From Pisolithus tinctorius (Eukaryota; Basidiomycota; Agaricomycetes; Boletales; Pisolithaceae): a DNA stretch of 64,000 nt. The translations under genes were made by a program, and so were the position numbers. The notes under the pieces were generated by a model. That model had not been told where the DNA came from and ran no database searches. It worked only from the letters and a program-made list of their open reading frames with translations. Below, piece by piece: positions 1-10,908 of the stretch. Position 1 is the first letter of the stretch; the number at the start of each line of letters is the position of its first letter. The stretch spans positions 1,116,001 to 1,180,000 of the forward strand of contig JANFAH010000015.1 of the NCBI GenBank assembly GCA_024663395.1, read 5' to 3'.

Positions 1-42
1 ATCTACGAACGACGAACGCTATGTTCTAACGATGAGCGATAG

Positions 43-1061
43 TTCTCTGCCCTCTATCTTGCGATTAAAGGTATAGAAGAAGTGACAGCTGCAGATGGCT
101 CTATCAAAGCAACCGACCTTTTCTCGAACTCGATTTTCAGAAATATCGTGTTGTCACTTGCTGCAACCCTTGGACTCTACGTGGCTGCGTCACTTATCTT
201 CGTATGTCTCTTCCTGTTAGGTTCCGTCGACAGTTGAACTTACCATAGTCTTAGTTTGAACCTTGGCACATGATAACGTCCTTCGTGCAGTACCTGTTGA
301 TGGCTCCATCCTACATTGCAGTCTTGAACGTCTACGCTGTGCGTAAAACGAATCAATCTACATGGTAGACCGGCCTCACAGTTTTCCCCTAGTTTGCCAA
401 CGTACACGACGTGTCCTGGGGTACCAAAGGCGACAACAAAGTCTCCACCGACCTGGGGGTTGTTTCCGTTGGGAAGAACAAGAACGAAGTTGAAGTGGCT
501 GTCCCTACTGCTGAGACAGATATCAATGCAGCATACGAGGATGCGATATGTGTTCTCTCCACTAAGCCGCCAAAGGAAGAACGCAAAGTCGACCCTGCTA
601 CGAAGCAAGAGGATTACTACAAGACGTTTAGAACTAATGTAAGCGGTTACGTGTTGTTCTGTTGTGAAAGACACTATCTCACAGAGGTTTAGGTATTACT
701 GGTTTGGACACTGAGCAATGTAAGTTAGACAGTTTGGTAGGGTTGGCTCGGTCCTGACGAGTCATATAGGCATTGCTAGCAGCGGTCGTCGTGTAAGTCC
801 TCGCTGTCACGTAAGCATTTATCCCCGGCTCATCACTTTCCACAGATCTGCAACACCGAGCCCGGAGAGCGGCCAAGTGTCCAATTCGGTAGATGGCTAT
901 ATGGCCTTCATCCTATTTTCAGTCGTCGGACTTGCGTGTACGTCGTATATCCTCGATGTAAGTTTGAATTTGTTTTCTGACCCTCTGCGCACGTGCCTCC
1001 AGTCGTGCGGTTCATTGGATCGACGACGTATATGTTGGTACGCCTGTTCGCTGGAGAGTGA
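43..1061 (+). CDS. Chitin synthase, C-terminal part (partial, spliced)
   Basis: Membrane enzyme that polymerises UDP-GlcNAc into cell-wall chitin; only the last 229 residues are here. Exons that keep one frame: 43-201, 255-338, 393-638, 693-719, 770-792, 846-937, 1003-1061. Bases 1-42 look like the tail of an upstream intron, with a CTAAC branch site at 26-30 and AG at 41-42. The protein shows family landmarks: LEPWHM-like [35 protein letters not shown], then INAAYEDA and [13 protein letters not shown], and the end [17 protein letters not shown] before TGA 1059-1061. Several stretches are hydrophobic and fit the C-terminal membrane helices. All introns are 50-65 bp GT-AG. The catalytic glycosyltransferase part lies off the left edge. 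No frame damage is seen, so this is probably a live host gene. The Chitin_synth_1 type is likely; the class is not assigned. Confidence 0.92.
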
Positions 1062-2100
1062 TGTCAGATCGTTAGGCGAGGTTCTTTGCATACATATCTT
1101 CTTTTAAGCTGCCCCATTGATGCTGTGAGTTGTATTGGACAAGTAGTAAGGACAGTGATACGAATATGTTACCCTAGGAATTGGGTAGAATTAGGATCGC
1201 TAACTTCGGTCTTTGGTAATAACTAACAGTCGAGAAGGAACAATTTTCTTCCGTCGAGCTTTTGGGGAGGCGAATAACAAACTATCACGTCCTTTCATTG
1301 GAACGTTGTCTGGTGACTCACCGTACCTGGTCAGCCGAGTGTCTCAATAATGTCCGTGATTCTGGGCTATCGTCAAGTTGCTTCTCTGATAAAACGTCGA
1401 GAACGTTGAATCTTCTTAGATCCAGCCCACAGCAATTTTTTCAAAACTCCCGAATCGACCACTTTTCCTGTTTGGACCCTCCAAATCTGTGGAAAGTCAC
1501 GTTGCAAAGTGGTCACTGGACTTTGTTTTGTCACGTCGAATCAATGCTGAAAAGGCCGCAAGCGCGAGCGCAAGAGGCTATTTGGGTAAGTGGGAACCAC
1601 ACCACCGCTTGGCATTTGCCATACATGTTTCCATGCGGAGCCCAGAGCTATCTCAGGTACGATGGCGGTATCTTTGGATGGAAGGCGTATCCCACATGCG
1701 CATCGGTGAGACAACGTTATTGGGTCAGTTGCCAGTTGTCTCATTGGCCCATCATATTGATCTCGTCATGACCATCAGACCATGCCTCAGCCTTCAGGTT
1801 TTAATGGGTCACTGAGGTTACTCGTACGAGTCCAGTGGCTCATTTCCGCTCTTCTCCCGTGCTCTTAAATTGAAGATCCTTGTATACAAAAGACCTGGAA
1901 TTCGAAACCGGGTGGTAGCTCTGCTGCTGCAGAGCCATTGAACTTGAAACTGCAATATACTATTTGTGGCAACATCATTTACCCACCCCCTTGCATATAT
2001 CTAGGACGCTACGCCGTGTTAATTCCCGCCCCGCCCCGTCCAGATAGCTTGTCGAAAGGCCACCACCAGCGACGAACGGCTGGGACAGTACCCCGTGTAA
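1062..2100. other. Intergenic stretch with no recognised gene
   Basis: About 1 kb of CpG-containing sequence between the chitin synthase stop and the first DUF6593 gene. It has a few open frames of 60-170 codons (for example 1262-1771 plus and 1489-1815 plus), but none shows a family motif, a clear splice pattern or codon signal that I can support. It probably holds the chitin synthase 3' UTR and the promoter of the next gene. I saw no tRNA cloverleaf. Confidence 0.5.
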
Positions 2101-2768
2101 ATGCTTCTTACACTATCGAGCGAGAATGTCCGTAACGCAACGTTCATGTCGGACACCGGCCAACCTCTCTACGTCTCCTCCACTCCCTTCCGTTTCGGAA
2201 GGTGGACGACCAAGATTAGCAAGTATGTGTCAGATGACTTCCAGCTTCAGATGGAGGACCGGTTTGAGGCAGTGGGCAAGATCAGATGGCCTATCTTTGG
2301 CTCTGCGATGTTCAGAATAGGGGGGAAGGATCTCAGGTCAGATTCATTCCTGAGAAGACACGGCATTACTGGGCGGTGAGTGTTCAGGACGGCGTCGTGG
2401 ATTTAACCTGTATCAATGGCGATCACATAGGAAGCGAACCTTTAAGGGCCCCGACGGCAGACGCTATAGATGGGACATGCATCGCCGCATTGTCGTTGTG
2501 AGTGTCCCAGCGTCGTATTTCTGATTAGATCTGCTTATGTAGCAATGCCTAGCTCTCTTTGGATGGTCCGAGTCGCAGGGAAGTGGCTCGTTACCGTCGC
2601 TCAACATTTGGATCCTTCAACATACTTGGCGTAGAGAGTACCAAAGCATGCCTGGAGATCTCACAGGAGGTGGAACACATGCTGGATTTAGTCATCCTCA
2701 CGTTTATTTACATGGAAAAGCTAAGAATGGACAGGGAATGGTGGGAAAAGCGGGGAAGGAGACGATGA
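2101..2768 (+). CDS. DUF6593-type protein, copy A (intact, three exons)
   Basis: Exons 2101-2375, 2431-2497 and 2553-2768 give 185 residues with no stop. The protein has the family layout: an N-terminal strand region (TGQPLYVSSTPFRFG), the central motif FKGPDGRRYRW across the first intron, and a C-terminal EHMLDLVILTFIYMEKLR segment. Function is not known; DUF6593 is, from memory, a basidiomycete family often present as many paralogues. ATG 2101 is chosen because it aligns with the starts of copies B and C. The first intron (2376-2430) starts GTGAGT and lies in phase 2, the second (2498-2552) in phase 0, at the same places as in B and C. C-terminus is basic (WWEKRGRRR). Copy B is convergent, its stop only 17 bp away. 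Confidence 0.82.
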
Positions 2769-2784
2769 CAAGTATTACCCCTGC

Positions 2785-3621
2785 TCACTTCGGTGATGCA
2801 TGAGAGACTATGTGGTGGGCTTGTACGTATCGTTTTGCTTCTTTTCGTTCATATAGATGTGGTGCGTATCCATCGACATTATGTACCATAACTAATAACC
2901 TTGCTATGATCGACGATCCACCGGGTACAAGAACGACTTTGATGAAGGCAAGGACTCGTAACTTCTTACGCGCTAGCGTGGACCGCTGTTTCGTCACCAT
3001 TCGCTGTTTCTCTACATATATAAAAGTGAGCACGACGATGTCGAGCATATGTCCAAGTTCTTCATCGACCTCGAGATAGGGATTCCGTTTTGCACCTATG
3101 ATGCCCCACTCTCGTCGATGTGACCTGGCTAATTCTCGGCAAGTTTCGTCACCTCTGGATAACTGAAGAGAGAAAACCGCGTCAATCATGCGATCTTGTG
3201 AATAGAGAATAGCACACACATGGACTACCGAGAATTCCGAATTCCATCTGTACGACCGACCATCGGGCCCTGTAAACGTGCATTTGCTGCAGCATGTGTG
3301 CGTCAACCTTGACGAAGAACGTGATCTGAGAGCTTACTTCCTCCACAATCCATGACGTGGCATAAAGTCCTTCGTCTTCATTTCTTCCCCGTGGAGTCGT
3401 AGCGTAGATGAGCTGATTGCATGCCACTCTATCTCGCCGATGATCTCGAAATTATCTTGCATGTCTTCTGGATTCTCATTTGGAACGACCTTGTAAAGCG
3501 TGGTCGTCCGCTTTCCGAAACGGAAGGGCGTGGAAGTCTTGTAGAGGGCCTGACCATCTTCGTTGGTCATAACCGTATTGCAGACGCCTTCTTGGGACAA
3601 TATGAGGCGCATTTTGGGCAT
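2785..3621 (-). CDS. DUF6593-type protein, copy B (three exons)
   Basis: Minus-strand exons 3338-3621, 3220-3286 and 2785-3162 give about 242 residues. Motifs match copy A: GQALYKTSTPFRFGKRTTT, FTGPDGRSYRW and GHMLDIVVLTFIYVEKQR. Intron 3287-3337 is 51 bp. Intron 3163-3219 is 57 bp, in frame and stop-free, so retention would add 19 residues; I splice it because A and C have an intron at the same point. The middle exon is exactly 67 bp in all three copies. The start could be ATG 3621 or ATG 3612. The C-terminus is about 55 residues longer than in A, with no family similarity, so the real end may use another intron. Function is unknown. Confidence 0.75.
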
Positions 3622-4117
3622 GCCGATGCGAAGGATGCAAGGTCCTTTATGTGACCCATAACTCAATTTGCGGTGCACTTGAGGCTGTGGTTTCTAGCTT
3701 GGTACACCACGATGATGCAAGGATCTGTCAACTCGACACTGGCACCGTCGCACATATCTGTGCTATCACGTGACAGGTAATGCACAATTTAAAAAAAATT
3801 TGGAATAACTACAAAACGACAACGTTTCTTGTACTCGGTCTTGGACGGTCTAATAGAGGCAGGTCTTGGCTACAAGCCTGGGCAAAAAAATGGATAGAAT
3901 ACAGTTGAATGCATGCATAAGGGGGCCCCGAAAATGACGAGACATGATTGTTCACACTGCTCATCACATGATAGTTGCATCAACAAAGTATGTGCATGAA
4001 TGAGATCCCAGGTAGATTAAGCAGAGCAAAGAAGTATAATGCACAATATCCTAAGGGTAAACAGTCCATTACGGTGAGCGGAGACAAGTCATATTACCTC
4101 TGTAACATTCCAATACT
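3622..4117. other. Gap between DUF6593 copies B and C
   Basis: About 500 bp upstream of copy B and downstream of copy C. CpG becomes scarce here, from about 3900 on. I see an A-rich stretch near 3790 and no coding signal. It probably contains the promoter of copy B. Confidence 0.4.
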
Positions 4118-4798
4118 TCATGGACCACCACCACCACCACCATTATTTCGTTTCACTCGTTTCTCCTTGTCCATCTGCAATTTTTCTACATAGACAAAAG
4201 TGAGTATGACTATGTCAAGCATATGCATGAGGCTTGGATCGACATCAAGAGAAGGGTCCCTTCGGGGCCCGATGATGCTGAGACTTCGTCTATGTGACTG
4301 CATGAGTTCTTGGCGAGTAGCATCATTGTGTGACAACTGTGTGCCAAGACCTGTCAAAGCCAGGAAGTGGGGGAAGATGTTAAGGCCAGCACACACTCTG
4401 ACAACCCTGAAATCCATGTCCCATCTGTAGGAGAAACCATCTGGCCCCATGAACATGTGCTTTCTGTAAATTTGGAATAACATGAATCCTATGGATGTAT
4501 ACCAGAAACAATATGTGGATCACCTTCCTGTGATTCCATGCTGAGGAATGAATGTGTCCATCATCATTTCCTGTCCATGGAGTCACATTACAGATGAGCC
4601 CATCAAATTCCATTTGATCTCCCCAATGGCCTCCAAATGGTCCTGCATATCATCTGGATCAGAATTTGGGACAACTTTGTAGAATGTGGTCATGTGGGTT
4701 CTGATGCTGAAAGGTGTAGAGGTTTTGTACAGGACTTGACCATTCTCATTGGTCATAATTGTGTTTTGCACACTCTCAGCAGAGAGAATGAGATGCAT
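4118..4798 (-). pseudogene. DUF6593-type protein, copy C, broken by one TGA
   Basis: Minus-strand exons 4524-4798, 4397-4463 and 4118-4336. The first two exons are 275 and 67 bp, the same lengths as in copy A, so no indel has built up. The reading frame has a single premature stop, TGA at 4583-4585, where copies A and B have arginine: a CGA-to-TGA change fits. Motifs kept are GQVLYKTSTPF, GPDGFSYRW and LMHMLDIVILTFVYVEKLQ. The first intron has a weak donor, GTGATC, which may be another C/G transition. The 3' end is a Gly-rich tail. A chromovirus LTR starts 7 bp upstream of the ATG, so its own promoter has been displaced. Confidence 0.82.
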
Positions 4799-4804
4799 GG
4801 TGGG

Positions 4805-5517
4805 TGTCAAGTCCGGGCCTACTCCGACCAACTCCGACGCTAAACAAGGTCTAGAGGAGGGTCCGGAAGCAAGTCTGACACAGAAGAACAGAACTCTGAC
4901 TAGTGGAGTGTCGGCAGGAACGAAGACCGCTGAGACAAAGGCGGAGCGGAGTGAGGGCGTCGGGTTTAGCTCATGTGCTACCCCCTTGCACAATCTCAGC
5001 CCTTGTATTTCAGAGGGAGGGTACAGACAGAGAGTCGGAGATAACTCCGACAGGCAGAAGACGGAATCAGAGGGAGTAGGAACTAAGTTGATATTCGTAC
5101 TGAAGAACAGTGGAGTACAGTACATGTTTTTATACTGCTACGGAGGTACAGTAATCAGAATCAGAACTGACATACAGAGACTCATAAATTTTCAAGTAAA
5201 ATTTCCTGGACAATGAATGAAGGGTAGATGGAGGACATACGAATGGGTAACACAGAACATCCAGAAAAGGAAATAGTCCAGGCGCTGGATCATGTGGTGA
5301 GCACGCTGCGGAGTACCTGACTGTGAAGGTAGTCACATGACCCCTCAGAGAACGGACCGCTCAGTCCGGTAGAGAGCAACACAAGTCTGACAGCAGTCGG
5401 AGTGGAGATGGTTCGCAACCAACAGAAGTTGGGTGGAGTTGGTGCGGAGTGAGCGGATGACCAGCGGAAAAGGTTGTGGAGTGAGCAAAGACTTATGATG
5501 AATGCACGGTTATGACA
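4805..5517 (-). repeat. 3' LTR of the 8.15 kb chromovirus
   Basis: 713 bp, reading TGTCAAGTCC...GGTTATGACA on plus. It aligns along its whole length with 12239-12952; the differences I noticed are mostly CG against TG or CA. Two further copies of the family are in the window: a fragment at 39934-40106 and a solo LTR at 60575-61314. Confidence 0.93.
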
Positions 5518-5535
5518 GTGCCCCCCCCTTAGGGC
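5518..5535 (-). promoter_or_regulatory. Polypurine tract of the chromovirus
   Basis: On minus the bases directly before the 3' LTR read CTAAGGGGGGGGCAC, a purine run with eight G, the expected plus-strand primer site in reverse transcription. Its position fixes the LTR edge at 5517. Confidence 0.7.
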
Positions 5536-5710
5536 CTGAACCCCTGAAGGCCGCATGTACAGGATGAGATCAACATGAGTTGATCATTTGAAATTATTTT
5601 GATGCCTCGAGGATGATGGCTTTAGCCACAGCAGAGCTCCGTCAGAGTTCGAAGTACTGCTTAGAAACACGTGTTAGGGTACTGAACCTTCGTCCCTTCC
5701 TCCCATCATC

Positions 5711-6977
5711 ATGTCCTTCCAGCATGAGAACACAACCCCCCAACCAACCCCAGGCCACTCCCACGACTACTTGCAAGTCGCAGACGATGCATTGGTTGTC
5801 CTCACTGACGACTCAACCGACACTGAGTGCGAGAAAAACGCAGAGAAGACCCATCAGAGGGAGGAGGAGGAGCAGAAAGAGAGGGAGTGTGAGGCAGAGC
5901 ACAAAGCCAAACGAGAGGAGGCCAGATGATGAAAGGCGGAGGAGGTGTGACTGGAGGTGGAGCGGAGGCAGAGAGAAGAGGAGGAAGCTCAGAGGAAGAA
6001 GGTGGCAGAGGAAGAGGCTGAGAGGCAGAAGCAGAAAGCAGTGGCGGAGGAGGCCGAGAGGCAGAGGCAGAGGGCCTCCCAGGAGTGGGCTCAGGCCAGG
6101 CAGGATGAGGCTGCACAAAAGTGAGTGACAAAGCACTGCAAGTCAGGTGGAGCTGACTTGTATTTTACCCTTCCTTCATTTCAGGCTAAGCGGCATGGTG
6201 TACAACGTCAACACTGCCCAGAGGGTCCCTGGGACCTCTGTGGTGGTTACCGCTACCAGGAGGCCACCTTGCACTCGCTGCGTAGCGAGTCTGACAGCAG
6301 GCCAGTGCGAGCCAGGGCAGGGCAAGACCAGGGCCTGCATGCCCTGTCACAACAAGAAAAAGATGTGCAGCTGGACACAGGAAGAGGTGGCGGTGGGACC
6401 TCCGCGAAAGAGGGCAGGGATGGGAAGTTCCTGAGGGGAGAAGAAGAAGAGGGTGCGAGGGAAGGGAAAGGAGAGAGCGACAGAGACGGAAGAAGCGGAC
6501 AATGAGCGGGAGATAGGCAGAGAAGACGAGGAGGAGCCAGCAACACCGCACGAGGGACCCTCAGGAGCGGGGGTCTCCTCCTGGTGGACGGAGTGGGAGT
6601 GGGAGTGGCAGCTGCAGGCTGCGGAGAGGTATGCAGCAGCGCACGAGAAGGCCGCAACAGCCTTCGAGAGGATGGCAAGGGCAGTGGAGCGGATGGTGGA
6701 GGCCACGGAGTGGACAGCCAACGAGTGGGGGCTGTACCATGAGTGGGCAGAATGGGTGGAGATGAGGAGGAGGGAGGATGTGCGAGAGGCCAGGATGGCC
6801 GAGCTCGAGCGCACAGGTGGAGGATGGAAGAGGCCTCAGTCAGAGGCAGTGGAAGACAAGAACGAAGAAGTGGATGAAGGTGCAGAGGGGGATAATGAGG
6901 AAGAGGAAGAAGTCGGAGGAGAGAAGGAAGGTGGAGAGGAACAGGAGGGTGGCGGAGGACAAGTGATGGAAGAGTAG
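5711..6977 (+). pseudogene. Antisense accessory gene: coiled-coil, six-cysteine cluster, acidic tail
   Basis: This gene runs opposite to gag-pol inside the chromovirus. Exons 5711-6120 and 6185-6977 (intron 6121-6184, GTGAGT...TTTCAG) join to exactly 401 codons in one frame. The product starts MSFQHENTTPQPTPG, then has a long Glu/Arg/Lys/Gln coiled-coil region, then a cysteine cluster at 6270-6368 spaced CX2CX8CX9CX2CX6C, close to a Zn2Cys6 DNA-binding cluster, and ends in a Trp-rich segment and a highly acidic tail. Four premature stops break it (5927, 5930, 5948, 6432), all TGA in places where arginine would fit. Similar six-cysteine proteins are, as I recall, common around agaricomycete gypsy elements, but their role is not known; DNA binding is only an inference. 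A T-rich stretch at 6978-7040 follows the stop. Confidence 0.75.
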
Positions 6978-7192
6978 AGTAGTTTTGTTTTTCTTGTCTT
7001 TTTTCCTTTTTTTTTGTTTTTTTTGTTTTTGTCTTTAGTTTGTATATTTTTGTACTACCACGAAATAGACTTGTGATTTTGTTTGCGACTCTGAGAAGTG
7101 AAACGGATAAGCAGAGAAAAATTCTAAAGTACTTAAGGTAGTTTGGTAAGAGGCGGAGTTGGCCCATGGAGGATGGTTATGTAGGCAGAGTA

Positions 7193-10100
7193 TTATGGTG
7201 GAGGTTGGTACGGGCCAGGTTTATGCGGATATCGTTCATGGAAAGCAGAGACTATGTCAGAAGCATGATCTAGCTCAGTTGCAAGCAACCAAGAGGTTTC
7301 TTCGTTGGTGTTCTTGTAACCAGCCCAGTGGACTAGGTACAAGAGTTGACAGTGGCAGCGACGGCGGTCCACCTTAGAGTCGAGTATCTCTGATACTTCG
7401 TACTCAAGGTCACCATCGACATCCACTGGTGGAGGTGGAGGTTGTTGTCGGTTTGGGAAAGGGTTAGCTGCTGTGGCTTCCAGTTGTGAGACATGGAAGA
7501 CCGGATGTACCGAGCACATAGTGTCAGGGAGCTTAAGGGTGACAGAATGTGTACCTGGCCTGGCCAAGATGGTGAACGGACCTAAGTACTTTTCGGAGAG
7601 TTTTTCCAAAGGATGAGTGGAGTGGAAGTACTTGGCTTTGATGTAGGCCTATTCTCCGACCTTGAACTCAGGCAGAGGTATGCATTTAGCATCTGCTGGA
7701 CCCTGGTAGTGCTGTTGAGTGGTGGACATTTTGGAGTGGAGGAAGTCATGAAGGGCGGAGAGCTCAACGACATAGTCATGAGCCCTTGGAGAAGTGAAGT
7801 CTTGGTCAGGGACCACAGACAGGTTTGGATGGTATCCCTTGTTAGCGAAGAAGGGAGAGACTCCAGTAGTCACACTCGGTGTGTTATTGAAGGCGAACTC
7901 CGCTAGAGGTAACAGCTCAGCCCAGTTGTCTTGTTGGTAGTTACAGTAGACACGAAGGTACTGTTCGAGGGTCTGGTTTGTTCACTCGGTCTGGCCATCA
8001 CCTTCTGGGTGGTAACCCAAAGTGAAGTGAAGACGCATATCAAGGGCCTTTCCTAGAGAGCAGAAGAAGTGTGAGACGAACTCAGGACCTCTGTCAGAGG
8101 TGACATTAGCTGGTACTCCATGCTTGGAGAAGACATGGGTCAGGAAGAGCTTAGCGAGTTCAGCGGAGGTGACAGAGTCGTGGGTGGGGATGAACACCGC
8201 TTGCTTTGAGAGGCGGTCCACTACCACGAGTATGGCGGAGTAGCCATCGGAGTTGGGGAGGTGTTCGATGAAGTCCATGGAGATGGAGTTCCAAGGTCTC
8301 TCTGGGATGGGGAGTTGCTTCAGTAGACCACAAGGGCAGTGGTGTGGAGTTTTGCTGTGTCCACAGGCGGTGCAGGACCTGACATATTCTTTTACATCAG
8401 AGCAGAGGTTAGGCCACACGTAGTCTCTGCGGATGAGTTCTAGGGTGCGGTTTTGCCTGAAATGGCCTGCTAGAGGATGGTCATGCTTAAACCGAAGCAC
8501 TCGAAGGCAGAGGTCATCAATGTCAGGGACAAAGATATGACTGTCAAGGCGGAGTAGACCGTTGGAGTCCAGGGACCACCGAGGCTTAGTCGGAGTTGGG
8601 AGATGGCTGGTGGAGACAGGGTTGGAGGGTAGGGCGGAGATGATGTCAGAGTGCAAGCACTCAACATCGAAGACCATGGCGGCACGGAGTACAGGTGCCA
8701 AGAGGGTGGTGGTACGGAGGGATGACGCGAGTTGCTCCTGTGTAAACATAGGGTGGAGATTGTGAGGATTTACCTGTGCGTAGTCCCTATCCCCCCCTTT
8801 TGGGTAGACGTCCCAACGTCGCGTAAGTGCGTCGGGTTTGGCTCCAAGGCGGCCAGGTCAGAAGTGGATGGAAAGGTTGAACTGGGAAAGGTACTCTGAC
8901 CAGCGGGCCTGTCGATGAGGGAGAACCTTAGAGGTGGAAAAGTACTCAAGGTTTTTGTGGTCCGTCACCACATCGACAGGTAAGGCGGAGCCTTCTAGGT
9001 AATGCCACCAATGGTGGAAGGCCTCGAAGATAGCCAACAGCTCCTTGTCATGGGTATCATAATTGAGTTCTGGCATGGTCATGGTCCGGGAGTAGAAAGC
9101 AACTGGGTGGAGTTCACTGTCAGAGCAGGTGATTGACAAAATACCAGCAATGGCATAGTTGGAGGTGTCAGTTTCCACTGCAAGTGGAGCGTCAGGGACC
9201 CAATGAGTGAGAATAGGAGCAGAGCTGAAGGCATCCTTCAGGCGGAGGAAAGCGGAGCAGCACTCCTCGGAAAAGTTCCAAGGAGCACCCTTTTGCGTGA
9301 GGCAAGTGAGTGGAATGACGATGTCGGAGTAGTTATTAATGAATCGTCTATAGAAAATTGCGAAACCAAGGAAAGACTGGATGTCTCGCACCTTCTGTGG
9401 CTCAGGCCAGTCGCGGACTGCCTGAACCTTCTCAGCGGACATGGTGAGACCGGAGGGAGAAAGAACATAACCAAGGTACTCGATGGAGTCGGAGTGAAAC
9501 TCGCACTTCTCTGGCTTGGCATAAAGACCATGCTTTTGAAGGTGGCAGAGTACCTCTTTTACGTGTTCGCAATGCAACTCCATGTCCTGCAAATAGATTA
9601 GGATGTCATTGAGGTATACCATGATGCAGACATCGAGCATGTCTGCAAAGATGCTATTGATGAATTGCTGGAAAGCCACAGGTGCATTAGTCAGACCGAA
9701 TGGCACCACCCGCCACTCGTAAGAACCACAACGAGTGTGGAAAGCCGTTTTCCATTCATCTCTGTCTGCTATGTGGACCAGATGATAGGCATGGCAGAGA
9801 TCGATCTTGGTGTAGACTTTAGTGCAGCTTGGAGAGTCGAGTAGGTCGGAGATGAGCAGCAGCGGATAGTGATCTTTTTTCATGATTTTGTTGAGTCTTC
9901 GATAGTCTATGCAGAGGCGGAGTGAACCGTCCTTCTTCTTTATGAAGAGGACAGGGGCACCATGAGCGGAGGTGGACTGCTTGGTGAAACCGTAGCCAAG
10001 ATGCTCGTCAATGAAGGTGCAGAGAGCTTCAAGCGCTGGCAGAGAAAGAGAGTAGATTGTACCAATGGGTGGAGAAGCTCCTTCCTCGAGGTTGATCTTG

Positions 10101-10753
10101 AGATCGAACAAGCAGTGTGGCGGAAGTTCAGTGGCCTTGTCTTTACTAAAGATGTTGGCAAACTTGTGATACTCAGAAGGAACCGAGGAGAGGTCAGGAG
10201 GTGGAGATGAAGTGGAGGATGCATGAAGCTTCACATCATCAGCGGAGAGCTGTAAGTGGAACTGTCTAGAGCCAGGGAGAGCACAGGCTCTGACATACAC
10301 AGCAGCATTGATGAGTGAGACGAGCGGAGCGGAGCGTGGCGAGTCTGTCGGAGCTGCAGTTGGAGCTGCAAACTGAGTGGAGGGTGTCGGATCTGGAGCA
10401 GAGGTTGCAGTGGAAGGTGACGAAGGCGCCTGGGGTGTTGGCATTCCCTGTAGTGATGGTTTGAATGACACACTGCCCAGTACCCAGTCAATCAATGGAT
10501 TGAAGTGGGTGAGCCAGTTGTGTCCTAACACCAGCGAACATGAAGAATCCAATGGAGTAACATAAAATGAAATGGAGTTGACATTGCTGGAAGGAAAGCA
10601 GAGGGAAAGATCTACTTCTTGGGAAATGACAGCATTTGTACTACCATCAAACAAGTGGAGCAGAATTGGCAGAGAAATGGAAGAAACAGGAATGGCATAT
10701 TTTTTGATTACAGACGGGTCTACAAAGCAATGAGAAGAACCAGAATCGATCAA
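7193..10753 (-). pseudogene. pol: Chromovirus pol: protease-RT-RNase H-integrase-chromodomain
   Basis: One continuous minus frame over 3561 bp. Order: aspartic protease (IDSGSSHCFVD near 10747), RT (KKKDGSLRLCIDYRRLN; VPFGLTNAPVAFQ), RNase H (ETDTSNYAIAG; THDKELLAI; TDHKNLEYF), integrase with HHCC finger and core (SMDFIEHLP, TSDRGPEF, GYHPEGDGQTE), and a C-terminal chromodomain (YEVSEILDSK...YLVHWAGY...ETSWL). Only three stops interrupt it: TGA 8858-8860, TGA 7982-7984 and TAG 7649-7651. The first two fall where the family has arginine (IHF-R-PGRL; GQTE-R-TNQ), the third probably where it had glutamine. The RT active site reads YLND instead of YxDD (AAT 9608-9610), so catalysis is lost. The frame is open upstream of 10753, across the gag stop, in -1 relative to gag. 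Confidence 0.95.
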
Positions 10754-10908
10754 TGCAGAAAAAGTATTGACAGAATAATCCAGAAGAGTTACAGATGGAA
10801 GTAAAGAATTGGGACTGGAAAGAGCAGACGTGTTGAGTCGGATGTCCAGTTGTGCACAGTTGGGATCAATGCTTCCTCCAGGCTGTGTGAGCTCCCTGGA
10901 GGAGTGGA

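Noticed and set aside
1262..1815. Plus frames of 169 and 108 codons after the chitin synthase
   Set aside because: No family motif, no splice structure, overlapping each other in different frames; listed only as intergenic.
1871..1945. Possible tRNA near GGAATTCGAAACC
   Set aside because: A T-loop-like string is present but no acceptor stem or anticodon arm can be paired.
5813..6136. Leu/Pro-rich minus frames within the chromovirus as membrane proteins
   Set aside because: Antisense of the Glu/Lys/Arg coiled-coil codons; composition is a mirror effect.
6186..7167. Long minus-strand frames rich in Leu, Pro and Ser opposite the accessory gene
   Set aside because: They are shadows of the Glu/Arg/Gly-rich plus frame, which has a consistent intron and a cysteine cluster.
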